64,000 nucleotides of DNA. It comes from Candidatus Electrothrix gigas (lineage in GTDB: Bacteria; Desulfobacterota; Desulfobulbia; Desulfobulbales; Desulfobulbaceae). The translations under genes and the position numbers were made by a program. A model generated the notes under the pieces. It saw only the letters and a list, made by a program, of their open reading frames with translations. It made no database searches and had not been told where the DNA came from. The stretch covers positions 62,001-126,000 of the forward strand of contig QYLO01000003.1 of assembly GCA_022766165.1 (NCBI GenBank), in the 5' to 3' direction. How positions within the stretch are numbered: the first letter of the stretch is position 1; every line of letters begins with the position of its first letter. This document shows positions 46,106 through 55,500 of this stretch, in pieces.

Positions 46106-46121
46106 TGGCACACCTATTGCT
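46106..46121 (+). promoter_or_regulatory. Sigma-54 promoter of nifB
   Basis: TGGCAC-ACCTA-TTGCT, full match with correct spacing; start predicted near 46132, leaving a leader of about 108 bases before ATG 46240. Confidence 0.9.
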
Positions 46122-46239
46122 TCTCCACAGACATGTAACATGCTGTCACCTCAGCAGTGAAACAATCTGAACATACATACATAATTCCGAGCCCAGAGAA
46201 TATTTCTTGATAGCTCATATTTTGCATAAGGAGCAATAC

Positions 46240-47514
46240 ATGAATACTATAGACTTTAACCGTCATCCATGTTTCAACGCCAAGGTCAAGGGACAGTACG
46301 GCAGGGTTCACCTCCCGGTTGCTCCGAAATGTAATATTCAATGTAACTTCTGTAACCGTAAATTTGACTGCGTCAATGAATCACGTCCAGGTGTGACCAG
46401 CACTATCCTGACTCCGCCCCAGGCACTGGAGTATATGGGTAAGGTTTTAGAAAAAGAACCACGCATCTCTGTTGCCGGAATCGCAGGCCCTGGTGACCCC
46501 TTTGCAAATGCTGAAGAAACGCTGGAGACCATGCGTCTGATCCGCAAAAACTTTCCAGATACTATTCTCTGTTTAGCTTCCAACGGCATGAATCTGGCAC
46601 CTCATGTGGAAGAACTGGCTGAAATTGGGGTCTCTCATGTGACGGTAACTGTTAATGGTGTTGATCCGGCAGTAACCGAAAACGTCTACTCCTGGGTTCG
46701 TGACGGCAAGGTGTTGTACCGGGGGCGACAAGGCGCAGAGCTGCTGCTTGCTCGTCAGATCAATGCTATTGAAAAACTCAAGCAGTACGACATTACCGTT
46801 AAGATCAACAGTATTATGATCCCTGGTGTAAATGATCACCATATTATTGATATTGCCAAGGCAATGAAAGGTCTTGGGGCGGATCTGTTTAACTGTATGG
46901 CCATGTTACCCAATGCAGACACGGTTTTTGAAAACGTGCCTGAACCCTCCAAAGAGGTCATGAAAAAAACTCGCAACGAGGCAGAAAAATACCTGCCCCA
47001 GATGCGCCACTGCACCCGTTGTCGGGCTGATGCTGTGGGCTTGCTCACTGATGACAAAACAGATGAAATGCGTGGCTGCCTGAGTGCCTGCGCCAGCCTG
47101 CCCAAGTATGCAGAAGTAGCCCGACCCTATGTAGCAGTCACCACCCAAGAGGGCGTACTGGTGAATCAGCATCTTGGTGAGGCCACCCGTTTTCAGATCT
47201 GGGGAAAAGACGAGGAAGCTGGTTATAAACTCATCGAGGAGCGACAGGCTCCACCAGCAGGCGGTGGCAACCAGCGGTGGCTGAACATCAGTCGGATCCT
47301 GAGTGATTGTCAGGTCATCTTAGTCAATGATTTGGGTGATGGTCCCAAAAAGGCCCTGAGTAAACGCGGTCTCAAACCGATCACCATGTCCGGTTTCATT
47401 GAAAAAGGGCTGGAGGCGGTCTATACTGGCAAAGGTTTATCCACCCTCCAAGGCCGAATGCGGAAATGTTCTTCCAAGGGGGAATGCTTGGGTACTGGAA
47501 CAGGGTGCGGATGA
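46240..47514 (+). CDS. nifB: NifB, radical SAM enzyme making NifB-co
   Basis: A 424-residue protein from ATG 46240 (AAGGAG upstream). The radical SAM cluster is CNIQCNFC (C31, C35, C38), followed by AGIAGPGDPFANAEETL (SAM-binding) and the additional Cys motif HCTRCRADAVG. It fuses Fe-S clusters and inserts the central carbide to make NifB-co. The C-terminal 110 residues (VAVTTQEGVLVNQHLGEATRFQIWG) form a NifX-like domain. It is the functional counterpart of the cysteine-less paralogue at 28350-29492. Confidence 0.97.
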   Translation: MNTIDFNRHPCFNAKVKGQYGRVHLPVAPKCNIQCNFCNRKFDCVNESRPGVTSTILTPPQALEYMGKVLEKEPRISVAGIAGPGDPFANAEETLETMRLIRKNFPDTILCLASNGMNLAPHVEELAEIGVSHVTVTVNGVDPAVTENVYSWVRDGKVLYRGRQGAELLLARQINAIEKLKQYDITVKINSIMIPGVNDHHIIDIAKAMKGLGADLFNCMAMLPNADTVFENVPEPSKEVMKKTRNEAEKYLPQMRHCTRCRADAVGLLTDDKTDEMRGCLSACASLPKYAEVARPYVAVTTQEGVLVNQHLGEATRFQIWGKDEEAGYKLIEERQAPPAGGGNQRWLNISRILSDCQVILVNDLGDGPKKALSKRGLKPITMSGFIEKGLEAVYTGKGLSTLQGRMRKCSSKGECLGTGTGCG

Positions 47515-47518
47515 TCAC

Positions 47519-47557
47519 ATAAGTTCATAAGTTCATAAGGCATAAGGCATAAGCATA
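47519..47557. repeat. Short direct repeats of CATAAG
   Basis: CATAAGTT, CATAAGTT, CATAAGG, CATAAGG, CATAAG and CATAAGG lie head to tail just after nifB, probably slippage products. Confidence 0.7.
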
Positions 47558-47599
47558 AGGCTGTGAAAAGGATGCACCTTTGGACAAGCTTCACAGCCT
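47558..47599. terminator. Hairpin between nifB and the MscS-type gene
   Basis: AGGCTGTGAA pairs with TTCACAGCCT around a 22-base loop, in the gap between two convergent genes. No T run on either strand, so it may end transcripts only weakly. Confidence 0.4.
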
Positions 47600-47637
47600 G
47601 CGGTTTACTATGACCGGTTCACTACGACCCGGTCGAT

Positions 47638-49374
47638 TTACTCCTCGATGTCCGGCGTCCGGCAACTGCTTTCTTTTTTCTCCTCAGCCTGATGTAAGGT
47701 AATCTGCGTGAATGGAATGCCCCAGTTGTATTTGGTACAGGCATCAACACCAGCCTGCTGAAGAAGTCGGCAAAGGGGAAAATAGTTGACTGCTTGCTCA
47801 CCTTTAAATTTCGCAAAGATTAAAAGGTTTAACGAGGAAGCAGCAGCCTCTTTAAATTCCACGACGAGTTCAATCAAGTCAGCAGCATACCCTCTTTCTT
47901 CCAGTATACTCATGACATGTTTATGGAGAATATCTGGAATGTTATGGACAATATCTTGCTGGCAGGCGTAATCAATACCAAAATCAGTAAAAACAGCAAA
48001 GCTGTTGACCGAGTAATTGATTGGATTCAGACCCAGAAAAGTCAACGTTGCATAGGTCTTTTGTGCGCCTCCTCGGGTATCCAGTATGACCTGTTCTGGA
48101 GTTTGCAATGCTATAGTACCTATGGTTCCGTCTGATAGATGAACCAAATCTCCGGTCTTGGTGGGGAACCAAGGCTCGTTTGTATAAAAGGGACGTGATT
48201 CAACACCAATAAGTGCTGACAGGGGAAGACGTATCATGCCACCCCGAAGCTCTGGATTATGAAGTCGGGTATATAGATTTAACGCCATCACCCGCCACGG
48301 CAGGCCCTGGTAGACAATGCGTTCACCTTCCCTTACCGTGCTGAGATTAAGCAGCAGTTTGGCCTGCTCCCAAAATTTGGGCAAGGTCTGTTTGCTGGTC
48401 CAGGCTACGCCGAACAAAAAGAAGAACGCAAGGCCGAGCAGTACCCAATCACCAGAAAAGTATAGAACCAAAAGAAAGGCAGAAAGTGATATCAGGAAGG
48501 TCAGTAGATAATAGACAATGAGCGCCAAGCGGAGCATAAAAGAACGATGCTCTCCCAATCGACCGAGACGGGTTTTTCTATGAGCAAGTCGTTGAATCTC
48601 ACGCAGCAACAGGAAGATAATAAAGAAAGCAGACAGGGCAAACAGGAGATTGAGTCCTCTGCTCTTAAAAAAGTTACGGAAAATTGAGCGAATTGAATGG
48701 AAAATTGATGACCTTGAAAGCTCTTTTTCCTTCAGTTGCTGCTGTACAGCTGCCAAGCGTGCCTTGAGTTCGTCATAGCGTTGGCGACGAGAAAGAATTA
48801 ATCCGTTCAACTCCTTTTTTACCCCCTCAGAAGTAGCACGGTCGAGGTGATCCTGAATATTCTTCATGGCACTTTCTGTCAGGGCCATGCGTTTTTGATA
48901 CTGCCCTACCTGTTTGCGCAACAATTCCAGCTCACGAGGCCGAGCTGTCATCTTTTTCATTTCTTCAAGAATTGGACTCAGGAGTTCCTTGAGTTCTTGC
49001 TGCCAATCAATGGTCTCGTCAACCGCAGAAAACTCTGCTGGATCCACTCCTGAAACAATACTTTCAAAATCACTCTTCAGGGCTTGGATACGAGAGTTGA
49101 TCTCTTGAATTTGACCGCGAAGCTCCTCTTGCTGGGAATCAGATTTTTCCTTTTTGAGTTTTTTTTCTTCTTCTGCTAGCTTTTCCTGCAGGGTTTGCTT
49201 GGCCTGAATAATTTGTTCTAATGTATCATTTTTTGTCGATGATGTTGGAGTGGATTGCGTTATTTCGGCATTGGCCTGGGATTGAAGAGGTAACAGACAC
49301 GTGCTTGGCAGAAAAAAAACAAAATATCCAGTAAAAAAAAAGAGTAAAAGTACTCTAGCAGTAGAGTGCAGCAT
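47638..49374 (-). CDS. MscS-family mechanosensitive channel with coiled-coil N-terminus
   Basis: A 578-residue protein. A signal-type N-terminus (ARVLLLFFFTGYFVFFLP) is followed by a long predicted coiled coil (about 50-245, rich in E, K, Q, e.g. QAKQTLQEKLAEEEKKLKKE), three or four membrane segments (about 255-345) and a cytoplasmic MscS-like beta/alpha region (SALIGVESRPFYTNEPWFPT, GIDYACQQDIVHNIP). MscS channels release solutes on osmotic downshift; the periplasmic coiled coil is the kind seen in larger members. It is convergent with nifB. Confidence 0.8.
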   Translation of the reverse strand: MLHSTARVLLLFFFTGYFVFFLPSTCLLPLQSQANAEITQSTPTSSTKNDTLEQIIQAKQTLQEKLAEEEKKLKKEKSDSQQEELRGQIQEINSRIQALKSDFESIVSGVDPAEFSAVDETIDWQQELKELLSPILEEMKKMTARPRELELLRKQVGQYQKRMALTESAMKNIQDHLDRATSEGVKKELNGLILSRRQRYDELKARLAAVQQQLKEKELSRSSIFHSIRSIFRNFFKSRGLNLLFALSAFFIIFLLLREIQRLAHRKTRLGRLGEHRSFMLRLALIVYYLLTFLISLSAFLLVLYFSGDWVLLGLAFFFLFGVAWTSKQTLPKFWEQAKLLLNLSTVREGERIVYQGLPWRVMALNLYTRLHNPELRGGMIRLPLSALIGVESRPFYTNEPWFPTKTGDLVHLSDGTIGTIALQTPEQVILDTRGGAQKTYATLTFLGLNPINYSVNSFAVFTDFGIDYACQQDIVHNIPDILHKHVMSILEERGYAADLIELVVEFKEAAASSLNLLIFAKFKGEQAVNYFPLCRLLQQAGVDACTKYNWGIPFTQITLHQAEEKKESSCRTPDIEE

Positions 49375-49543
49375 ATAATACGTTGAAGGAAAAGTTTTAA
49401 TGTATTGAATTTTCGATGTGATTTTTAAATTCCCTTATCTTTAACCTCATCTCATCATCCGATAACGGTTTCTGATCAGACATCTTATCCAGATAAAAAA
49501 AAATTAAAAGCCAAAAAATAAAAAACTGTTGATCGTAATATAC

Positions 49544-52500
49544 TCAGACCTTGTCGGTTGTCTTGCCAACCTTTTGCATGAAATGCTCCACGTATTCATT
49601 AGGCATCTGTAACAGGGATGTGTTGCTGTGTACCTCTGGCCCCTTTGGTACCCAAACAGCAGTATGCTCTCCATGAGCTAATTTTTTTAACCGAGTGCCG
49701 TGCTTCCCTACACTGTGGTATTCAAAGTACAGGGTAAAGCCCTCAGCAAAGAGTTCATAAAGATACATAGAGACCTCTATAATTTCAAAGGGCATAGCCT
49801 CCTGCAGGTGATGCACCTCTGCATGGACGCAAACAAAATCACCTGAGCAGCTCTTTGAGCAAAGCGTGGGAAAAGAACTGGCAAGATATTGATCCCTTAC
49901 CCGTGCCTGCCAAGCATAATAATTAGAAAAATAAATATTTCCAACTAAATTTGAATCCTCGTGCGATGTCAGAAATTGCTGCTTTAACAAGATATTTTGC
50001 TTTCTTGTAGAAACTGTTGCCATAAACAGAGAGGATGCCTTGAAGAAAAACGCATGGGGTTTCTTTTTTTGCGGTTTCGCATAATCCTGCGAACAAGAGA
50101 GTTTTTTAAGATATGCTATAAAGTACTCTGGCAGATTATTCTGTTTTACTTTACCGTGTCCTTGGACCTTAACCCAAGTCGTTGCCAGATTGCCAGAGAT
50201 GGCCTGCATCAAACTGCCGTCAGTTTGCTTTTTAAACCACTTAAACCCGAGAGAAAGAAAGGAGTTGGAAAGGTCGGTATCCTCCAGCAGGCGAACTTCG
50301 CCAATCACTGTGTCATAGCTATCTAACTGCCGATCAACGGTAAAAGAGGATCTGTTGGTGACCATACCCCATTGGCGACTTTTCATATCCTGTACCAAGG
50401 AATCAGCTATGGGTAAAAGGGCTAACTCCCGTAACTCGCCCATCCAGATAGGAATATTGGTAAAATAAACCTTTCCTGCTGCTCCTCTGCCCTCTAAAAA
50501 GGTGGTTGTAAACTCATGGGTAAAACTACCAACCTTTTTAGGCCATACTTTATTAATATTTTTTATATTATTATCTTCAGAGGGGACTGTAGATACTGGC
50601 ACCTGTTGTGCTGAAAAATTTTGACCGACTTTTTTGGGAACCACCACGGCCAGCATCCGCTCTTCTCGCAGGGTAAGTTGAATCGGAAAGGTCAATAGGC
50701 AACAGTCATCGTATAGAAACAACACCGTATTATCTTTCTTTTCAAGAAGACGCAGAAAATGGACAACAGGTCTTCTTTCCAATGCCTTAAAAATACATTC
50801 AAAAACAGTCCACAGTCTGGTTCCAGCCCGCTGAAGACTGTCCCCCTGTTGCAGCAGATTGGCAAGGATTGCCTTATTTCCCTCGTCCAATCCCAGCAGA
50901 TCATGCCATGACTCCAGAGAACGATCAACAACAGTTTCAAGATCGCATCCCTGAACCCCTGGACCGGCAGAGCAGACAAGGGTTCCTTCATTATGGGTCA
51001 AAGAAAAGTTTACGCCAGCATCTGTGGGAATAGCCAGAAAGGGTTTTCCTTGCTCTGACCAAGAAATTTCAATACGAAGATCCGAGCCATCAAGAAGAGG
51101 CGCTAAACTACTTTTGATAAACGGCAACTCTTTTTTTCTCCGTTCCTTTTTGCTCATATATTGCAGACAGGGAAGAAACGCCACATTAAGCTGAGGAAGC
51201 ATGCAGTGCATTGGTAAAAGACCTTTTCTCTTTTCCAGCTCATTCAACAAAATCATACGATCGCGTTGATCAGGACAGGCTAACTCCTCTGCTGTGGGAT
51301 TATCCTTGTTATGCTCAACAATTCGAGCCTTGTATCCTGTTATCTGCTCTATGACTTGCCCTGTTGCATCAAACATGGTCACTGAGCTGTAAACATATCC
51401 CTCCCTATGCTCTTCAATAATCACCTTGCCCCAGACCTGCCTCTTGTTTTGGCAGTTCGCCTGACTGCCAGATTGACTACCCTGATTTTTTACAGGAAAG
51501 CGTTTAATCTGCTCAATCCGTCTGGGCAAACAGAGATCCCGTGGAATCGGAAGTTGGCCTGATTGTAAAAGAGTATCTCTGCAAAAAGGATTACCAAGCA
51601 TCCACTTCTCTTCGATCAGAGGCGATACTGAAAAAAGACAGCTCTCAGAGCTGAGTTCAAAAACCTGCTCAATCTTCTGATACAACGGCCCTTGAAACAG
51701 GAAACCCTCTTTATAGAGATCAACTTCAGGAACCAGATCAAGCGGCATCAGTTGATTGAGTTGACTTGGCACCTCCTGCTGAGACGACAGGTGCGACGGA
51801 TTCTCCTCCTGTTCATCTTGGTAATCTTGGAACACAAAGACAGCGGAAAAATGATCTACTCTACAATCAGTCTGCTCTGTTCGTATCTGTACCTGTACCT
51901 GTCTACATTCCTCAGCAGCATTCTGTTCAAGAACCAGCGCATGGATCTCAATTTCTGCTCCTGTTTTTTCAGCAACAATAATCGGTCGGGCCAGTTCAAT
52001 CTCCCTAATACATATTGCAGTAAAACAGGTAACTCCTGTGACAGCCTGTACTGCCTGCGCCATAGCTTCAAGTCCAAACACCATAGGAAAGAGATAGGTA
52101 CCTTGCCAGCAATGATCTTTGATATAGGGATCATCTTCCAGACTGAGTCGTGTTTGAGAAAAAATTTCAATTCCTGGTTGAAAGGTATGCACCCTGTCAA
52201 TAAATCGTAATCCCTGTGGAAGTTCTGGACCATAAGGTACAAAGGTGTCCAGTCCAGCAGTTCTTGCAGTAACAATAACTTGATCTGTATCAGGATTATA
52301 TGTGGTGAGTTGCAAAAAACGAGAGACCCCTTGCGCAACAGATAAGGGTTCTACCCCCTGTGTACGAAGCCACGAGGCGCTGCCCATTCGGACACCCATC
52401 CCAACTTCATCCCAGATACTAAAGGCAATACTCAGGATTGCTGTACGGGGTTGGGCCTTCCTATACTGTTGCAGAAAAAAATACAATGCCTCATTGGAAA

Positions 52501-55500
52501 AGCCATACCAGCCATTTTTCTGCATTCCAGTAATTCCAATAAGCGATGAAAAACCAACAAATAAACGAGGTGGATGATCCTGCAAGGCAGCGCAGATATT
52601 TATTGCGCCGAGTATTTTTGGTCCGATCTCTTGCAGGGCCTGGTCAACCGATACATGACAGAGTTCCGCAGGTCGATTCAGCGCACTGCCGTGAATAACC
52701 CCGGTAATAGCTCCCTGTTCATGTTCCACCTGCCGGACAAGCCGCTTTACAGCCTCTCCATCTGTAATATCACACTGATAATACTGAGCTGAAAGACCGC
52801 CCATATCGGCTCGCTTTAAGGTCTGTAGAATCGCATCATGCTGTTTATTGCTTATTGATGGAGATGAATTGCCCACCAAGGCCAACTGAACCCCTGTGGC
52901 ACGGGCAAAGGCCAAGGCACATTCAGCAGTAATGCCCTTTGCCCCTCCAGTGGCAAGAATCACATCTTTTGGCGACCAGAGGATGGTTCGTAATGTATCA
53001 GTAGCAGTATTCCGTACCACAGGCCGAGGCACCCGGCGAATTTGATCAGCAGCATAGCTGACAGCGGCATAGTTTTCAGGAGTGGAGAGTTCTCTCAGAA
53101 TGTATTCACAGAGTTTTGCAACCGGAATTTGTGAAGAAAAATGTAATACTCTGACTTTTCGGTCTGGTTGTTCCAGATGGTAGCAGGCAGCCAATGCCTT
53201 GATCGAGTACTGCCAAGCCGTTGTATCCGTTTTAGTTTTTGAATTTTTTAATATTTTTGTATTGTTCTTGGTCGATCCAACAACAGCTCCATCATGAAAA
53301 AAACCATCTCCTATCTGCACAACAACAAGAGCCTGAACAAGAGCCTGATCTTGATCATCGGATCCGGTTCGATAAAAACACGGAGAAAATATCGTATGCA
53401 GTTTGGTAACCTGTTCAACAAGAATATGCTGATGAAGAAGCTTTTGGGGTAATTCAGGTAATAGGGCAATAACAGAGGTAAAACGATCTAACAAAGAGGC
53501 TTCTGCCTGACTTGCCTCAGCAAAGGAAACCTGTTGTACCTTGACGTGTACCTCTGAATCTTGTTGAAGAGCAAGGATCAGAGGTTCTGCAAGATACTGC
53601 TCACTTGGTTCAACAAGCAGGAGAACTTCTTCTTGCTGGTCATAGGCAATTGTTTTATTGTAAGATTGATTTAATGGCTCTGGAAAATATTGTAGGGTAA
53701 AATCACGAACCCATCCAGGATATTTTGATGAATAACCTGTTGTAGACTCTGTATGCTCTCCAACCTGACCTGCTTCCTTATGGTGTTGTTGGCCACCTCC
53801 CTGTCTTTGTCCCTGTTCCTGCTCTCGTCCTGCCTCCTTATCAAGAAGTGCAGCCACTTCCTGTAACGTAGCATTGGCATATTCAGCAACATGCAAGGTT
53901 GCCGCTCTCACACCGGTCCGATTTGCCGCTTCGGCAATCAACTCAGATGCCTTGATGGAATCAAGATTCAGATCATCCAACAGGCGAAGATCTAAAGAAA
54001 GACTTTTCAGTGAAAAACCAGTTCGCTCTTCAATAAGGGAAAATAATAACTCCGTGCTGGACTGTTTTTCTTGCTCAACCTGATTCTCAGGAGAGGCAGG
54101 TTGATGGACTTTTTTTGCAGCAAATTTTTCAGTTATTTTGGGCAGGAAAGAGGAAAAACTCGGCTTATGAGCAGCCTGATCAGGCGCAGAGAGTCTACTT
54201 CCTAATGAGGACATATTATCAATATCCAAGCGAATAAGGCCACCAAGGAATCCGCCACGCTGTTCTAAGTAAACAGCTAAATCTTCCTCAGAAATGCCAG
54301 CATATTTTGCAAGAAGACGATCTGTAACACCAAGATTCTTTTTTCCAGTATCCTGTTCTGTTTGTCCTTCAAAAGAACGCAAAGGACGCTCACAGGGATT
54401 GGTCAAAAAGACACGCTCATGACTTGGCGTAAAGGGGCGGACAAGACGGTCTTCATACAGAACATGCCAGTGAACGGTTCCACCACGAACAAAATAATTT
54501 GCCAGAAAAATATTCAGATCTCTGTCCTGTTCAGGTGTTGTTTCAACGGCAAAGCAGAGCGGGGCTTCCCTGTCCCTGTCCGCAAGAATTGACTGGGCAA
54601 GTCCGGTCAACACCCTGCCTGGTCCTACTTCGAGCAGCAAATCACATTCCCTGCTTATCTCCTGTACCAAGGTGATAAAATCTACAGGCGAAGTAACCTG
54701 TTCTGCAAAATGTTTTTTCAGGTTGCAATCCAAGGTAATTCGGCCACCCTGTAGCCCTGAAAAAAGAGCTGTTGTGAGCTGTCTTGGCTTATCAGGAAGA
54801 AGACATGATTTTGCCAGCACCTGAGCCGCCTGACTGACAAATCGTGAGTGAAAGGCATTGGCAACAGGAAGAGGAGTTGCCCGGATGCCCTGATTTCTGG
54901 CAAAACGGCAAATATCTTTCATACTGGATGGTTGGCCTGAGAGTACTGTTTGGGAAGGGCTATTTTTATTTGCCACCACAGCATACCCTTTCTCTGCTTT
55001 CCCTGTACTCTGCGAACCAAGTACTGCATGAAGAAGAGCCTGCGCCTTATCTGCTGAACAGACAAGACTTGCCATTGTTCCAGCCTGTTCTGATGAGCTT
55101 GCCGCCATAGCCTGTCCTCGCAGAGCAGCAAAACGTAGCAGCTCTTCTCCAGAATAGGCCCCAGCAGCATAACATGCGGTCAGTTCTCCTAAACTATGAC
55201 CACCAACAGCCGCTGGTGTAATACCCAACCGGGTCAACTGCTCCAAACGAAGCAGAGAGGCCAGACAGATGGCAGGTTGAGCAACCTCTGTTTGTTTGAG
55301 CTGTTCCTGCCAATCATGCACCTGTGCCGTATTCAGGGCCCTTTCCACGGGACGAAAGATAAGGTCATGGAGTTGCTGCCCTGCTGGCCACGCCAGAGCC
55401 TGCTCCATCGTTTGAACCATTTTTGCCGCCCAATCATGCCGTTGAACAAGCTGACACCCCATATTGATCTGCTGTGATCCCTGGCCTGGAAAGAGAAAAC

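Larger units (their letters stand above)
45795..46239. other. Spacer with the nifB control region
   Basis: 445 bp without a gene between the divergent rimB-like gene and nifB. It holds a NifA site (46007-46022) and a sigma-54 promoter (46106-46121) for nifB. Confidence 0.8.
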